Origin: Aliivibrio finisterrensis
Lineage (GTDB): Bacteria > Pseudomonadota > Gammaproteobacteria > Enterobacterales > Vibrionaceae
Assembly: GCF_008933155.1 (NCBI RefSeq)
Contig: NZ_WBVP01000005.1
Coordinates: forward strand, 205,726-269,725
Direction of reading: 5' to 3'
Length of the DNA: 64,000 nucleotides
Part shown: positions 1 through 9,250 of the stretch, piece by piece
Position numbering within the stretch: position 1 is the stretch's first letter
Layout: the number at the start of each line of letters is the position of its first letter
Notes under the pieces: generated by a model
What the model was told of the DNA's origin: nothing
What the model saw: the letters and a program-made list of their open reading frames with translations, nothing else
Database searches by the model: none
Position numbers and translations under genes: made by a program

Positions 1-63
1 AATTCGCCGCTCACATTTCTACTATAACGCACTTCTCAAAATTAACAAATTGGTTACAATTTG

Positions 64-77
64 AGGTCTGACCACTT
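64..77. promoter_or_regulatory. Candidate FadR operator upstream of fadI
   Basis: The sequence AGGTCTGACCACTT closely matches the palindromic FadR core TGGTCNGACCA. It lies 30 bases before the fadI start. A possible -10 hexamer, TACAAT, sits at 55-60, so the box would overlap the transcription start and suit repression relieved by long-chain acyl-CoA. The match is seen directly; FadR control of fad genes is established in enterics and vibrios; its use here is inference. Confidence 0.75.
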
Positions 78-106
78 ATTAGGTTGATATTATGCAAGGA
101 GATGCA

Positions 107-1435
107 ATGTCAAACGCCAAATTATCAAAGACCTATCAGCCATTGACGACACGACAAGGTGATCGCATTGCGGTTGTTTCAGGTATTCGAACCCCATTTG
201 CTAAGCAATCCACGGCTTTTATTTCTACGCCTGCGGTAGATCTCGGTAAGCTTGCCGTAAAAGCATTGATGGATAAAACAGACATAGATCCAAAATTGAT
301 TGATCAAGTTGTCTTTGGCCAAGTAGTGCAAATGCCAGAAGCTCCAAACATTGCTCGTGAAATTGTATTAGGCACAGGGATGGATATCGCAACCGATGCC
401 TACAGTGTGACTAGAGCGTGCGCGACCAGTTTTCAAACCACGGCAAACGTAGTGGAAAGCATCATGGCTGGCACTATTGATATTGGTATTGCTGGTGGTG
501 CAGATTCTTCTTCTGTATTGCCTATTGGGGTATCAAAAAAAATGGCCGCGACGTTGCTTGCCCTTAGCAAAACCAAAACCATAAGTCAGAAACTTTCGCT
601 TCTTCGTACTTTATCAATGAAAGATCTTGCGCCTGTACCTCCAGCGGTAGCTGAATACTCAACAGGGATCTCGATGGGGCAAACCGCAGAGCAAATGGCG
701 AAAACTCACGGCATAACACGTGAAGAGCAAGATGCGTTAGCGCACCGTTCGCATTCATTAGCGGCAAAAGCATGGCAAGAGGGGTTGATACAAGATGAAG
801 TCATGACTGCTTTTCCAGAGCCGTATAAAACCTGGCTAGATCAGGATAACAATATTCGCCACGACTCAGATCTTGCAAGTTACGCCAAATTACGTCCCGC
901 GTTTGATAGAAAATACGGTTCTGTGACTGCAGCCAACAGCACCCCCTTAACCGATGGTGGTGCAGCAATATTATTAATGAGTGAAAAGCGCGCCAAAGAA
1001 CTAGGTTATGAACCGTTGGGCTATATTCGATCTTTTGCGTTTAGCGCGATAGATGTACATAACGATATGCTAATGGGACCATCTTATGCCACACCAATGG
1101 CTCTCGATAAAGCCGGTATTTCTTTATCGGATTTAACGCTTATTGATATGCACGAAGCATTTGCAGCACAAACGCTGTCGAACGTAAAAATGTTTGCATC
1201 TGATAAGTTTGCCAGAGAATGTTTAGGCAGAGATAAAGCCATTGGTGAAATAGACATGGATAAATTCAATGTGCTTGGTGGGTCAATTGCTTATGGGCAT
1301 CCTTTTGCGGCAACGGGAGCCAGAATGATCATTCAAACATTGCGAGAACTAAAACGCCGCGGTGGTGGCTTTGGGTTAAATACCGCATGTGCCGCAGGTG
1401 GCCTAGGTGCCGCAATGGTTTTGGAGGCTGAATAA
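107..1435 (+). CDS. fadI: 3-ketoacyl-CoA thiolase FadI (acetyl-CoA acyltransferase)
   Basis: Thiolase that cleaves 3-ketoacyl-CoA with CoA to release acetyl-CoA, the last step of each beta-oxidation turn. It is the beta subunit paired with FadJ in the enzyme E. coli uses mainly without oxygen. The acylated cysteine lies in TRACATSF (Cys105), and the C-terminal [10 protein letters not shown] and [13 protein letters not shown] motifs carry the His and Cys acid/base residues. The start at 107 is preferred because AAGGAG lies 5 bases upstream; an in-frame ATG at 92 has no ribosome site. The stop overlaps the fadJ start by one base (TAATG), so the two are probably translationally coupled. A FadR-type box lies upstream. 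Confidence 0.95.
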   Translation: MSNAKLSKTYQPLTTRQGDRIAVVSGIRTPFAKQSTAFISTPAVDLGKLAVKALMDKTDIDPKLIDQVVFGQVVQMPEAPNIAREIVLGTGMDIATDAYSVTRACATSFQTTANVVESIMAGTIDIGIAGGADSSSVLPIGVSKKMAATLLALSKTKTISQKLSLLRTLSMKDLAPVPPAVAEYSTGISMGQTAEQMAKTHGITREEQDALAHRSHSLAAKAWQEGLIQDEVMTAFPEPYKTWLDQDNNIRHDSDLASYAKLRPAFDRKYGSVTAANSTPLTDGGAAILLMSEKRAKELGYEPLGYIRSFAFSAIDVHNDMLMGPSYATPMALDKAGISLSDLTLIDMHEAFAAQTLSNVKMFASDKFARECLGRDKAIGEIDMDKFNVLGGSIAYGHPFAATGARMIIQTLRELKRRGGGFGLNTACAAGGLGAAMVLEAE

Positions 1436-3534
1436 TGACATTAGAAATAAATAACAGTGCTATTGAAGCAGTAGAAAACAGCAGTGCGTTTACTTGGTTT
1501 AAAGACGATGCCGGTATCGCTTGGCTGACGATTGATGTGCCTAATGAAAAAATGAACACACTAAAGTCAGCATTTGCAGAACAAGTGACTCAAGTACTCA
1601 ATGACATAGAAGCACAACATTCAGATATTAAAGGCTTGGTCATTCAATCAGGTAAACCCGATAACTTTATTGCGGGCGCAGACATTAGCATGATAGCTAA
1701 CTGTGAAAGCGCAGCAGAAGCGCAAGCGTTGGCTGAAAAAGGTCAGCAATTGTTTCAACGCATTGAAGATCTACCATTTGCTACCGTTGCCGCGATTCAT
1801 GGACCTTGTCTCGGTGGTGGATTAGAGTTGGCACTGGCGTGTGATTATCGTGTGTGCAGTGATGACAATAAAACAAAATTAGGCTTGCCAGAAGTCCAAT
1901 TAGGCTTGCTTCCGGGGTCTGGCGGCACACAGCGATTGCCTCGACTTATTGGGTTGCTTGCCAGTTTGGATATTATTTTAACGGGTAAGCAATTAAGACC
2001 TAAAAAAGCCCTAAAGTTAGGCGTTGTTAATGCCTCGGTACCACACACTATTTTGTCACGAACCGCCGCTGAATTTGCAGTAAAGAAAAAATCAAAAAAT
2101 AAAGTAGCAACCAAAGAGTGGGGGATATCAAGAAACGCTCTTGGTCGTAATGTGATTTTCTCTCAAGCAGAAAAACAAGCGCAGAAAAAAGCACGCGGTA
2201 ATTACCCTGCGATTGCGGCAATTTTAGATAGCATTAAATACGGGTTAGAAAAAGGGATTAAAAAAGGGCTTCAACGAGAAGCGGAGCAATTTGGTAAGCT
2301 TGCCATGACTCCTGAATCTGCTGCATTGCGTTCCTTATTTTTTGCAATGACAGAGATGAAGAAAGAGAAAGGCAGCGAAGCTGAGCCTAAAATCATTCAT
2401 CGAGTTGGCGTACTAGGCGGTGGGTTAATGGGCGGTGGTATTGCTCATGTCTCTATTGCTAAAGCCAAAAAGAACGTCACCATCAAAGACATTAATAATG
2501 ATGGCTTGCTAAATGCCTACCAGTACCATTACCAACGTTTAGATAAGTTAAGAAAACGCCGTATTATTAGTAAAGCTAAGCTGCAACAACAAATGTTGCA
2601 ACTAACGGGAGTGACCGATTTTAACGGATTCAAAAAATTGGATGTGGTGGTTGAGGCCGTATTTGAAGATCTAACGCTGAAACAAGAGATGGTAAAAGCG
2701 GTGCAAGAGCAAGGAAAAGAAGACGTTATCTTTGCTACCAATACCTCTTCGCTTCCCATAGGCCAAATAGCCGAGGGTGCAGAAAAACCTGAAAACATTA
2801 TTGGTCTGCACTATTTTAGCCCGGTAGAAAAAATGCCGTTGGTTGAAGTTATTCCGCATCAAACGACCAGTGATGAAACTATTTCTACCGTAGTCTCTTT
2901 AGCAAAACAACAAGGTAAAACGCCAATAGTCGTTAAAGATTGTGCTGGTTTTTATGTTAATCGGATCTTAGCGCCTTACATGAATGAAGCGGCAAGATTA
3001 TTGTTGGCAGGTGAGCCGATAGAGGCCATCGATGAGGCTTTATTAGATTTTGGTTTCCCTGTTGGGCCAATTTCATTATTAGATGAGGTTGGTGTGGATA
3101 TTGGCGCGAAGATCATGCCGATATTAGAAGCGGAACTGGGTGATAGGTTCCGCAGCCCTGACGTGTTCCAAACGTTAATCGATGATAAGCGTCTAGGTAA
3201 GAAAACTAAACGTGGTTTCTATGTCTACAAAGGTAAGAAGAAAGCGCCGGATCAAGATGTTTATTCACTACTTAACATTAAACCGCAATCTCAGCTAAGC
3301 AAAGATGAAATAGCCATGCGCTGTGTATTGCCTATGTTATCTGAAGCAAAACGCTGCTTAGATGAGGGCATTATTCGCTCAGAAAGAGACGGTGATATTG
3401 GCGCTATCTTTGGTATTGGTTTCCCTCCTTTCTTAGGTGGCCCATTTACTTATATGAACAGTATCGGTGAAGAAAAGCTAGTGGCGTTAATGAAGAAGTA
3501 CGCTGATAAATATGGGGATAGGTTTTCTTTATAA
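1435..3534 (+). CDS. fadJ: Multifunctional fatty-acid oxidation protein FadJ
   Basis: Alpha subunit of the FadIJ complex, 699 residues (E. coli FadJ 714). The N-terminal crotonase half (about residues 15-200) hydrates enoyl-CoA and contains the oxyanion region IAGADISMI and the [15 protein letters not shown] segment. The second half begins about residue 322 with the NAD-binding [14 protein letters not shown] and catalyses 3-hydroxyacyl-CoA dehydrogenation, followed by two HAD C-terminal domains ([12 protein letters not shown]). It is called FadJ rather than FadB because it follows fadI in the fadI-fadJ order and lies close to sixA, as in enteric bacteria. The stop codon is followed directly by a TACCAATTC repeat and then by a terminator. 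Confidence 0.94.
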   Translation: MTLEINNSAIEAVENSSAFTWFKDDAGIAWLTIDVPNEKMNTLKSAFAEQVTQVLNDIEAQHSDIKGLVIQSGKPDNFIAGADISMIANCESAAEAQALAEKGQQLFQRIEDLPFATVAAIHGPCLGGGLELALACDYRVCSDDNKTKLGLPEVQLGLLPGSGGTQRLPRLIGLLASLDIILTGKQLRPKKALKLGVVNASVPHTILSRTAAEFAVKKKSKNKVATKEWGISRNALGRNVIFSQAEKQAQKKARGNYPAIAAILDSIKYGLEKGIKKGLQREAEQFGKLAMTPESAALRSLFFAMTEMKKEKGSEAEPKIIHRVGVLGGGLMGGGIAHVSIAKAKKNVTIKDINNDGLLNAYQYHYQRLDKLRKRRIISKAKLQQQMLQLTGVTDFNGFKKLDVVVEAVFEDLTLKQEMVKAVQEQGKEDVIFATNTSSLPIGQIAEGAEKPENIIGLHYFSPVEKMPLVEVIPHQTTSDETISTVVSLAKQQGKTPIVVKDCAGFYVNRILAPYMNEAARLLLAGEPIEAIDEALLDFGFPVGPISLLDEVGVDIGAKIMPILEAELGDRFRSPDVFQTLIDDKRLGKKTKRGFYVYKGKKKAPDQDVYSLLNIKPQSQLSKDEIAMRCVLPMLSEAKRCLDEGIIRSERDGDIGAIFGIGFPPFLGGPFTYMNSIGEEKLVALMKKYADKYGDRFSL

Positions 3535-3543
3535 TACCAATTC
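3532..3543 (+). repeat. TAATACCAATTC repeat at the fadJ stop
   Basis: TAATACCAATTC begins with the fadJ stop codon. The same word begins with the stop codons of clcA (15901) and, as TAATACCAATCG on the minus strand, spoVR (39513). A related ATACCAATCG lies just after the stop of the lipoprotein gene at 31807 (32238). This is a dispersed short repeat of unknown function. Confidence 0.5.
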
Positions 3544-3602
3544 AAATAGTGGTGTTTATTCTTATTAGAGATAATAAGTTCAACCTTTATTAGATGAGTT
3601 AT

Positions 3603-3640
3603 AAGCCATCATAGTCAAAGATTATGATGGCTTTTTTTAA
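3603..3640 (+). terminator. Terminator between fadJ and the M16 peptidase gene
   Basis: An 11-bp perfect stem (AAGCCATCATA at 3603-3613, TATGATGGCTT at 3623-3633) is followed by a T run. The A-rich left flank is short, so it acts mainly on the plus strand, ending fadIJ. It sits between two convergent genes. Confidence 0.85.
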
Positions 3641-3657
3641 TGTTTAAATTATTGGAA

Positions 3658-6435
3658 TTACCCAAGATTCACGTCTTTCGCTCGCAATTGGAACTCATCA
3701 ATAGAATCAATTTCTAACCCAACATCTAAGCGATCGTATTGTTCATGCTCGGTGCCTTGGCAATGCATGATTAAGCGATTCGCAGTTCTTGGTTTTAGTA
3801 CGTTAACCACAAAACGCAGCATGTCAGTTCGCGTTAGCAAACTAAGTTCGTCAGCAACACGCTCTTTATGATCAAAATTTAAATCTTTATTGCCAATACA
3901 GGCCCATAAGCGCTGAGCTCGACCACGAAGATTAGTGTCGGGATCAGAGATTTGATCAATCAATCCTTGTTTACTGTTTTGCCATTGCTCTTCATTTAGC
4001 TCTAATAACACCATGTAGAAGGCGTTAAGAAACTCATCAATCGCATCTAATAATATGGCAGGAGGAGCCATCGGTGATTGAACGTATAAGATCAAGCCTG
4101 GGTGTTTGTTTAACGGTAAATTACCCGTCCCAACCATGTAGCCTAATTGCTGTTTGGTTCTAATTTCATGGAAAAAAGAAGCCGACATTAAATGGTTTGC
4201 TAACGTATAAAGCGCAAAACTGCGAGGGTCTTCTTGAGCTGATTGATAATAGACCAATAAAGCAGAATCAGAATGGTCACAAAATAGTTCACGCTGAAAG
4301 GTTCCGGATTCTCCTAACATAATCAGTGGTCGAAATGACTCTTCATAAGTTTGGTTTTGCATACGAAGTGCATTTTTTAGTGAGTTACCTAAGTCTAGAG
4401 CTTGTTGCTGTGACCAGTCACCATAGACAAACATCTCAACGTGTAACTCTGCAAACATCGCTTGAACAAAGTTAGGCAGATCATCGACCTCTATACTTTC
4501 TAATGCCTCAAGAAGGACAGGGTAAGGGGGATTGTTTGGTTGTAAAATCCCTGATAATGCATTGAAAAGTTGTGAAATAGGACGTTCTTTCGAAGCGTTG
4601 CTCCAGTGACGTATCAGTTGATTCTTAATGAAATCAAAACGATCACTACTAAACTCACGAGTAGTAAAGCGCTTTAAAATAACCTCTAATAATAAAGGCT
4701 GCTTTTGGCTAAAACCAGATAGTGCAAGAGTGACTCCACCTTGGTGACAATAGAGGTTGTAGCCCATTCCTGCAATTTCAGCTTGATAGGTTTGTTCACT
4801 CAAGGCATCCATCAGCATCTCGACACATAGGCGAGTTTTCACTATTTTTCGTGGGTCAGAAATGGAATGTGGGCTATCAATGGCAATATAAACCATGCCT
4901 TTTGGTACCCTAAATTCTTCTTCTTGCTTATGCCATAGACGAAAACCCGGTAAGTCTTCAATCAGCATTGGAAATTCGGTGGTATCTGTTAACGCTTGAG
5001 GTTCAAGATCGTAGCAAATATAAGGATTTTTCTCTGGAAGGAAAAGCTCAGGATGCGGCTCAACATTTTTCCAAAATGCCAATTGATTCTCTGTCAGTGG
5101 GTGAACTGAATAAGGGGTATGATACCACTTGTCTTTATGGTCATACTCTAACCCTTGAGCCACTAAGGTTACTCGCATTTTTTTTGGCGTCAGTTGTTCT
5201 AACAGATCTTTAATTTGCTGCTCATGGTAGCCTTCCATCATATAGTCGGCATACATAGCGTCTTCAGCATGATAGCGTTGTAAATTCATGACAAGATGGC
5301 TAACTAAATCAAGTGGCTTGCTTTTTTCTTGGAATTGAAAAGCTGACTCTAAAACGGCTTTTTTCTCACTGTATCGCCATTCATCAAAGCCTTGCTGCTT
5401 GATAAGTTCAATGTACTGATAAGTGAGTGTAATGATCTCATCAGTATGTTCGATGCCTTTTTCCGTTAAGTTATAAGCCAGAGTAAACTCGCGGAAGTTG
5501 CTACCACTCACACCACCACCAGCGGTTAGCGAATGGATATAACCGAGTTTTTTTAAATACAGCATTAAACTGCCTTCGCCTTCATAACCAAGCAGGTGAC
5601 CAAGATAATTTAACGGTTTGGTTTTGTAAAAACGGTCTTGATTTGGCAAAGAAAAAGCGAGAGTTAGCTTTCGAACTTCTTTTAATGGTTCAATATTTAT
5701 CCAACATGCTTGTTGGTCTTCTGTTACGTAAGCGACATCAATCGTTTTATATCCTAAATTTTGATTAGGGATGGCAGAGAAAGATTGAGTGGCTAAAAGC
5801 TCTAATTCACAAAGTGGACGATTCCCTAAAACCACAGCGGTCATTAAATCGGCAGAATAATGGTCTTGATAAAAAGCCAGCATTTCATCACGGATAGAAG
5901 AAGTGTCGTTATCGGCTAACGTATCGATGCTTCCTACTGAGAATTTAGCGAATGGATGCGCTTGATTAATGGTCTCTTTGTGTACCTGATAAATACGACG
6001 AACATCGTCTTTAAGTTTTAATTTATATTCTGAATCAACGGCTTGACGTTCTTTATCTACGGCTTCTTCGTTAAATAATGAGGCATAGAAGAACTGGCCA
6101 AAGCGATCAAGACCTTCTTCAAACGCATGGTGCGAAATTTCAAAGAAAAAAGTCGTGTGTTCAGTGCCTGTCCATGCGTTATTTGAGCCACCTTGCTGGT
6201 TAATAAATGAGTGAAACTCTCCCACTTTTGGGTATTTTTCTGTACCAAGAAACAGCATATGCTCTAAAAAGTGAGCAAGACCTGGGCGATGGTCAGGATC
6301 ATCAAAGTGACCGACATTAACAGAAAGGGCGGCAGAAGAACGTGGAGCCGTATCGTCTTGAACCAGCAATACTCGCAATTTATTATCGAGTTCAATAAAA
6401 CGATATTTTTTTTGATCATTTGGGCTGATATGCAC
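3658..6435 (-). CDS. M16 family zinc peptidase (insulysin/pitrilysin type)
   Basis: Large zinc metallopeptidase that degrades peptides inside a closed chamber. The inverted zinc motif HFLEH is at residues 55-59 and the third ligand region VDSEYKL is about 75 residues on. Middle and C-terminal M16 domains follow, giving about 925 residues. I place the start at a GTG codon at 6435 because AGGAG lies 6 bases upstream; an in-frame TTG at 6468 lacks a good site. Unlike E. coli periplasmic protease III it has no signal peptide, so a cytoplasmic location is inferred. It sits between fadJ and sixA, where E. coli has no such gene. The family is certain; the exact substrate is unknown. Confidence 0.88.
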   Translation of the reverse strand: MHISPNDQKKYRFIELDNKLRVLLVQDDTAPRSSAALSVNVGHFDDPDHRPGLAHFLEHMLFLGTEKYPKVGEFHSFINQQGGSNNAWTGTEHTTFFFEISHHAFEEGLDRFGQFFYASLFNEEAVDKERQAVDSEYKLKLKDDVRRIYQVHKETINQAHPFAKFSVGSIDTLADNDTSSIRDEMLAFYQDHYSADLMTAVVLGNRPLCELELLATQSFSAIPNQNLGYKTIDVAYVTEDQQACWINIEPLKEVRKLTLAFSLPNQDRFYKTKPLNYLGHLLGYEGEGSLMLYLKKLGYIHSLTAGGGVSGSNFREFTLAYNLTEKGIEHTDEIITLTYQYIELIKQQGFDEWRYSEKKAVLESAFQFQEKSKPLDLVSHLVMNLQRYHAEDAMYADYMMEGYHEQQIKDLLEQLTPKKMRVTLVAQGLEYDHKDKWYHTPYSVHPLTENQLAFWKNVEPHPELFLPEKNPYICYDLEPQALTDTTEFPMLIEDLPGFRLWHKQEEEFRVPKGMVYIAIDSPHSISDPRKIVKTRLCVEMLMDALSEQTYQAEIAGMGYNLYCHQGGVTLALSGFSQKQPLLLEVILKRFTTREFSSDRFDFIKNQLIRHWSNASKERPISQLFNALSGILQPNNPPYPVLLEALESIEVDDLPNFVQAMFAELHVEMFVYGDWSQQQALDLGNSLKNALRMQNQTYEESFRPLIMLGESGTFQRELFCDHSDSALLVYYQSAQEDPRSFALYTLANHLMSASFFHEIRTKQQLGYMVGTGNLPLNKHPGLILYVQSPMAPPAILLDAIDEFLNAFYMVLLELNEEQWQNSKQGLIDQISDPDTNLRGRAQRLWACIGNKDLNFDHKERVADELSLLTRTDMLRFVVNVLKPRTANRLIMHCQGTEHEQYDRLDVGLEIDSIDEFQLRAKDVNLG

Positions 6436-6600
6436 AGGGTGCTCCTGTTTTAAGGCAGAGATGGGCAATTTAATACCCTCATTTTTATATTTATTTTTCT
6501 AATTATGGCGCTGAACCCACAGACTAGCAAACTCTCACTTTCCCCTTTTTGTTATTGCTTGCTACTATTGTGAGGTTAGTAATGATTTGAGAATGTATAA

Positions 6601-7071
6601 ATGAAAGTATTCATAATGCGTCATGGCGAAGCTGAGATGTATGCGCCAAGTGATGAAGAACGTAATTTAACACCTCATGGCGAGAGTCAATCAGCCCAAA
6701 TTGCACAGTGGTTAATGAAAACTCATCAAGTGCAGTTTGACTACGTATTGGTGAGCCCTTATGTACGAGCTCAACAAACATGGAATGCGATTAAGCCTAT
6801 TCTTAATGTTGCCGATGCAAAGGTAGAAACGTCAGATGAAATCACACCATACGGTGATTCTGATGATGTGGTGGAATACGTGAAAGCACTAGGCAGTGTA
6901 GAAAACATAGAGAATATTTTAATTGTTTCTCATTTGCCGCTAGTGGGTTATTTGACGGCGGATTTTGTTCCGGGAATTATGCCTCCAATGTTTCCAACGT
7001 CAGCCATTTCTTGTGTTGAGTTTAGTTATTCAACAGGAAAAAGCGAACTATTGTGGTTGCAACAAGCATAA
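6601..7071 (+). CDS. sixA: Phosphohistidine phosphatase SixA
   Basis: Small histidine-phosphatase-superfamily enzyme of 156 residues. The N-terminal phosphate-binding MRHGEAE (Arg7-His8-Gly9) and the later SHLPLVGYL histidine define the active site. In E. coli SixA removes phosphate from histidine-phosphotransfer proteins (ArcB HPt, PtsN-system NPr). Position between fadJ and smrB matches E. coli order, apart from the inserted peptidase gene. No strong ribosome site precedes the ATG; GAGAATG lies about 10 bases upstream. Confidence 0.92.
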   Translation: MKVFIMRHGEAEMYAPSDEERNLTPHGESQSAQIAQWLMKTHQVQFDYVLVSPYVRAQQTWNAIKPILNVADAKVETSDEITPYGDSDDVVEYVKALGSVENIENILIVSHLPLVGYLTADFVPGIMPPMFPTSAISCVEFSYSTGKSELLWLQQA

Positions 7072-7092
7072 CGACACGCTGTATTTCGGTAT

Positions 7093-7132
7093 AAAAAAAG
7101 ATCCCAAGCAAAAGCTTATGGGATCTTTTTTT
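7093..7132. terminator. Bidirectional terminator between sixA and smrB
   Basis: AAAAAAAGATCCCA at 7093-7106 pairs with TGGGATCTTTTTTT at 7119-7132. The A run and T run on either side make it work on both strands. It reaches the end of the convergent smrB gene. Confidence 0.88.
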
Positions 7133-7665
7133 TATCTATCAGGAATAGACAGTAAAACTAATATGGCACCTGCGCCACCAAACTCTAAAGGGGCCTGGTG
7201 AAATGCCATCACATCTGGGTGTTGAGCTAGCCACAAAGGCACTTTTTGTTTAAGAATATGTTTTCCAATTCCGTGCATAACACTGGCACAAGAAATATTC
7301 TCTTTTAAACAATAAGCAATCATTGAACCGAGTTCGCGCTTTGCTTCATCCTGTTTCATTCCGTGCATATCTAAAAAGACATCAGGGACATACACACCGC
7401 GACGTAATCGCTTCACTTCGTATTTTGATACGTCATCACGGGCATAACGAACAGGTCCATCTTCATTAAGAAGTGGCACAAATTCGTCAGAAAAGAAAAA
7501 CTCTTCATTTTTCCCTTCTTTTAATGACTTTCTTTGCTGTTGTTGCTCGCTAAAGTTCTTACTCGGTTGATGGATTATGGTATCCTGTTGCAACTTTTTA
7601 GAGCCTTGTACTGCTTCACGGAACAGCGAAAGTTCGTCATCTGATAGGTGGTCGTTTTTGCTCAT
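7132..7665 (-). CDS. smrB: Ribosome rescue endonuclease SmrB
   Basis: Smr-domain protein of 177 residues. The C-terminal domain shows VFLDMHGMKQDEA (the LDxHG motif) and MHGIGKHILKQKV (the HGxGxxxLK motif), the two signatures of MutS2-type Smr nucleases. E. coli SmrB binds collided ribosomes and cleaves mRNA between them; that function is carried over by homology. The N-terminal 80 residues are charged and presumably flexible. Divergent from prmB, 52 bases apart, as in E. coli. Confidence 0.92.
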   Translation of the reverse strand: MSKNDHLSDDELSLFREAVQGSKKLQQDTIIHQPSKNFSEQQQQRKSLKEGKNEEFFFSDEFVPLLNEDGPVRYARDDVSKYEVKRLRRGVYVPDVFLDMHGMKQDEAKRELGSMIAYCLKENISCASVMHGIGKHILKQKVPLWLAQHPDVMAFHQAPLEFGGAGAILVLLSIPDR

Positions 7666-7717
7666 TTTAAGATTCCAATAATTAACAGCAGTATTATAAC
7701 TTGTTTTGGGGGCAATT

Positions 7718-8650
7718 TTGGATAAGATTTTTGTAGAAGAGGCCGTTTCTGAGCTTCATACGTTACAAGATATGTTACGTTGGACGGTAAGCCGCTTTAA
7801 TGCTGCGGGTCTTTTTTATGGTCACGGTACAGATAATGCATGGGATGAAGCGGTTCAACTTGTGCTTCCTACGCTGTATTTACCTATTGATGTTCCTGCT
7901 CATGTACGTGAATCTCGTTTAACATCAACAGAGCGTCTACGTATTGTTGAGCGTGTTGTTCGCCGTATTAATGAGCGTATCCCTACGGCTTATTTGACTA
8001 ATAAAGCGTGGTTTTGTGGTCTTGAGTTTTTTGTTGATGAGCGTGTACTTGTGCCTCGCTCACCAATTGCTGAATTGATTGAAACGCAATTTGAACCATG
8101 GTTAACCGAAGATCCAACACGTATTATGGATCTATGTACGGGCAGTGGTTGTATTGCGATTGCGTGTGCTCATGCGTTCCCAAATGCAGAAGTTGATGCA
8201 ATTGATATTTCTACTGATGCATTAATGGTTGCTGAGCAAAACGTTCAAGACCATGGCATGGAGCAACAAGTGTTCCCTATGCGTTCTGATCTGTTGCGTG
8301 ATATTCCAAAAGATCAGTATAACTTCATTGTTTCTAACCCACCGTATGTGGATGAAGAAGACATGAACAGTTTACCTGAAGAATTTGAACACGAACCTGA
8401 GTTAGGTTTGGCTGCTGGTACTGATGGACTGAAATTAGTTCGTCGTATTCTAGCTAATGCACCAGATTACTTAATGGATAATGGTTTCTTGATTTGTGAA
8501 GTAGGTAACTCTATGGTCCACATGATGGAGCAATACCCACAAATACCATTCACTTGGATTGAGTTTGCAGAAGGTGGACACGGTGTATTTATGCTAACTA
8601 AACAGCAGCTTCTAGATTGTGCTGAAGAGTTTGTCCTATACCGCGATTAA
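7718..8650 (+). CDS. prmB: Ribosomal protein uL3 N5-glutamine methyltransferase PrmB
   Basis: SAM-dependent methyltransferase that modifies a glutamine of ribosomal protein L3. The SAM-binding [11 protein letters not shown] and the catalytic SNPPYV (NPPY) motifs are present. The start is a TTG at 7718 preceded by GGGGG at 7708-7712; this gives 310 residues, the same as E. coli PrmB. An in-frame TTG at 7706 lies inside that ribosome site and is unlikely. It lies upstream of aroC as in enterics, but here about 600 bases and a terminator separate them, so it is probably not co-transcribed with aroC. Confidence 0.93.
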   Translation: MDKIFVEEAVSELHTLQDMLRWTVSRFNAAGLFYGHGTDNAWDEAVQLVLPTLYLPIDVPAHVRESRLTSTERLRIVERVVRRINERIPTAYLTNKAWFCGLEFFVDERVLVPRSPIAELIETQFEPWLTEDPTRIMDLCTGSGCIAIACAHAFPNAEVDAIDISTDALMVAEQNVQDHGMEQQVFPMRSDLLRDIPKDQYNFIVSNPPYVDEEDMNSLPEEFEHEPELGLAAGTDGLKLVRRILANAPDYLMDNGFLICEVGNSMVHMMEQYPQIPFTWIEFAEGGHGVFMLTKQQLLDCAEEFVLYRD

Positions 8651-8675
8651 GTCACTAAATTCGACTTATTATAAT

Positions 8676-8704
8676 AAGCCTGATGTTCGCATCGGGCTTT
8701 TTTA
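8676..8704 (+). terminator. prmB terminator with a TTCG loop
   Basis: AAGCCTGATG (8676-8685), loop TTCG, then CATCGGGCTT (8690-8699) and a T run. The stable UUCG-type tetraloop and T tract make a strong intrinsic terminator for prmB. Confidence 0.9.
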
Positions 8705-8815
8705 TATATCCTTACTTTGTGACATTGCAAAATCAAGCCGATTACGAAGGTTTTGTTGTTTTTCGCTGATGCTATTTTTACGTAATGCTTTTCTTACTAG
8801 ACGGAGTAGTTTCAT
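8702..8815 (-). CDS. Possible small basic protein, 37 residues
   Basis: An ATG at 8815 opens a 37-codon frame ending TAA at 8702-8704. The product begins MKLLRLVRKALRKNSISEK, is strongly basic in its first half and could form an amphipathic helix. AAGGA lies about 12 bases upstream, somewhat far. The stop abuts the prmB terminator on the opposite strand. No family is recognised. It could be a chance frame; what favours it is its position filling otherwise empty DNA and lysine/arginine-rich composition. Confidence 0.35.
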   Translation of the reverse strand: MKLLRLVRKALRKNSISEKQQNLRNRLDFAMSQSKDI

Positions 8816-8858
8816 TTTTTTCTTAATCCTTAATGATATTTAGTAACAGGCAGGAATA

Positions 8859-9017
8859 ATGCCAACTATTTATTGCTATCCTTACGTTAAAGTTCTCATC
8901 CATGTATCGCTTATTTTATCAATACTTTATGTCTTATTTTTAGTTTCTGGCTCATTAATGAGAAAAGTATTAATTATACGTTGTGATATTAATAACAGTA
9001 AAGAGGTGTTTTTGTAA
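8859..9017 (+). CDS. Possible small single-pass membrane protein, 52 residues
   Basis: ATG at 8859 is preceded by CAGGAATA, a plausible ribosome site, and opens 52 codons to TAA at 9015-9017. Residues 10-32 (VKVLIHVSLILSILYVLFLV and on) are strongly hydrophobic and would span the membrane once; the C-terminal part RKVLIIRCDINNSKEVFL is polar and mixed in charge. I recognise no family. It occupies the gap between prmB and aroC. Small membrane proteins of this shape are easily missed, but AT-rich DNA also yields chance hydrophobic frames, so the call is tentative. Confidence 0.35.
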   Translation: MPTIYCYPYVKVLIHVSLILSILYVLFLVSGSLMRKVLIIRCDINNSKEVFL

Positions 9018-9250
9018 AATGAGAGTTTTATCAGTTAAGGTTTTTTTTTGAATTAAGATCACAAATTGCCGCTTTTGACTTTTTAAATTATTTTTATGGC
9101 AAAGAAAATGATATCTAAGAGAAAGAGTGCGCTCACTAATTTAGAGAGAAACCATTACTAGGGGCTTTACTCTGATGTAGATTCAAGCCAATATGGATTG
9201 ATTAAAGTTATGCTATTTATAGCCAATCAACAATATTTACAGAGGAAGTA
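9018..9250 (+). other. Non-coding leader region before aroC
   Basis: About 230 bases with no convincing gene or terminator. TTGATT at about 9199 followed by TATGCTATTTATAGC could form the aroC promoter, and GAGGAAG just before the ATG at 9251 is the ribosome site. Nothing else is recognised. Confidence 0.4.

Noticed and set aside
8619..8843. Frame of 74 codons overlapping the end of prmB
   Set aside because: It crosses the prmB stop and its terminator, is rich in odd runs of phenylalanine and serine, and has no ribosome site.
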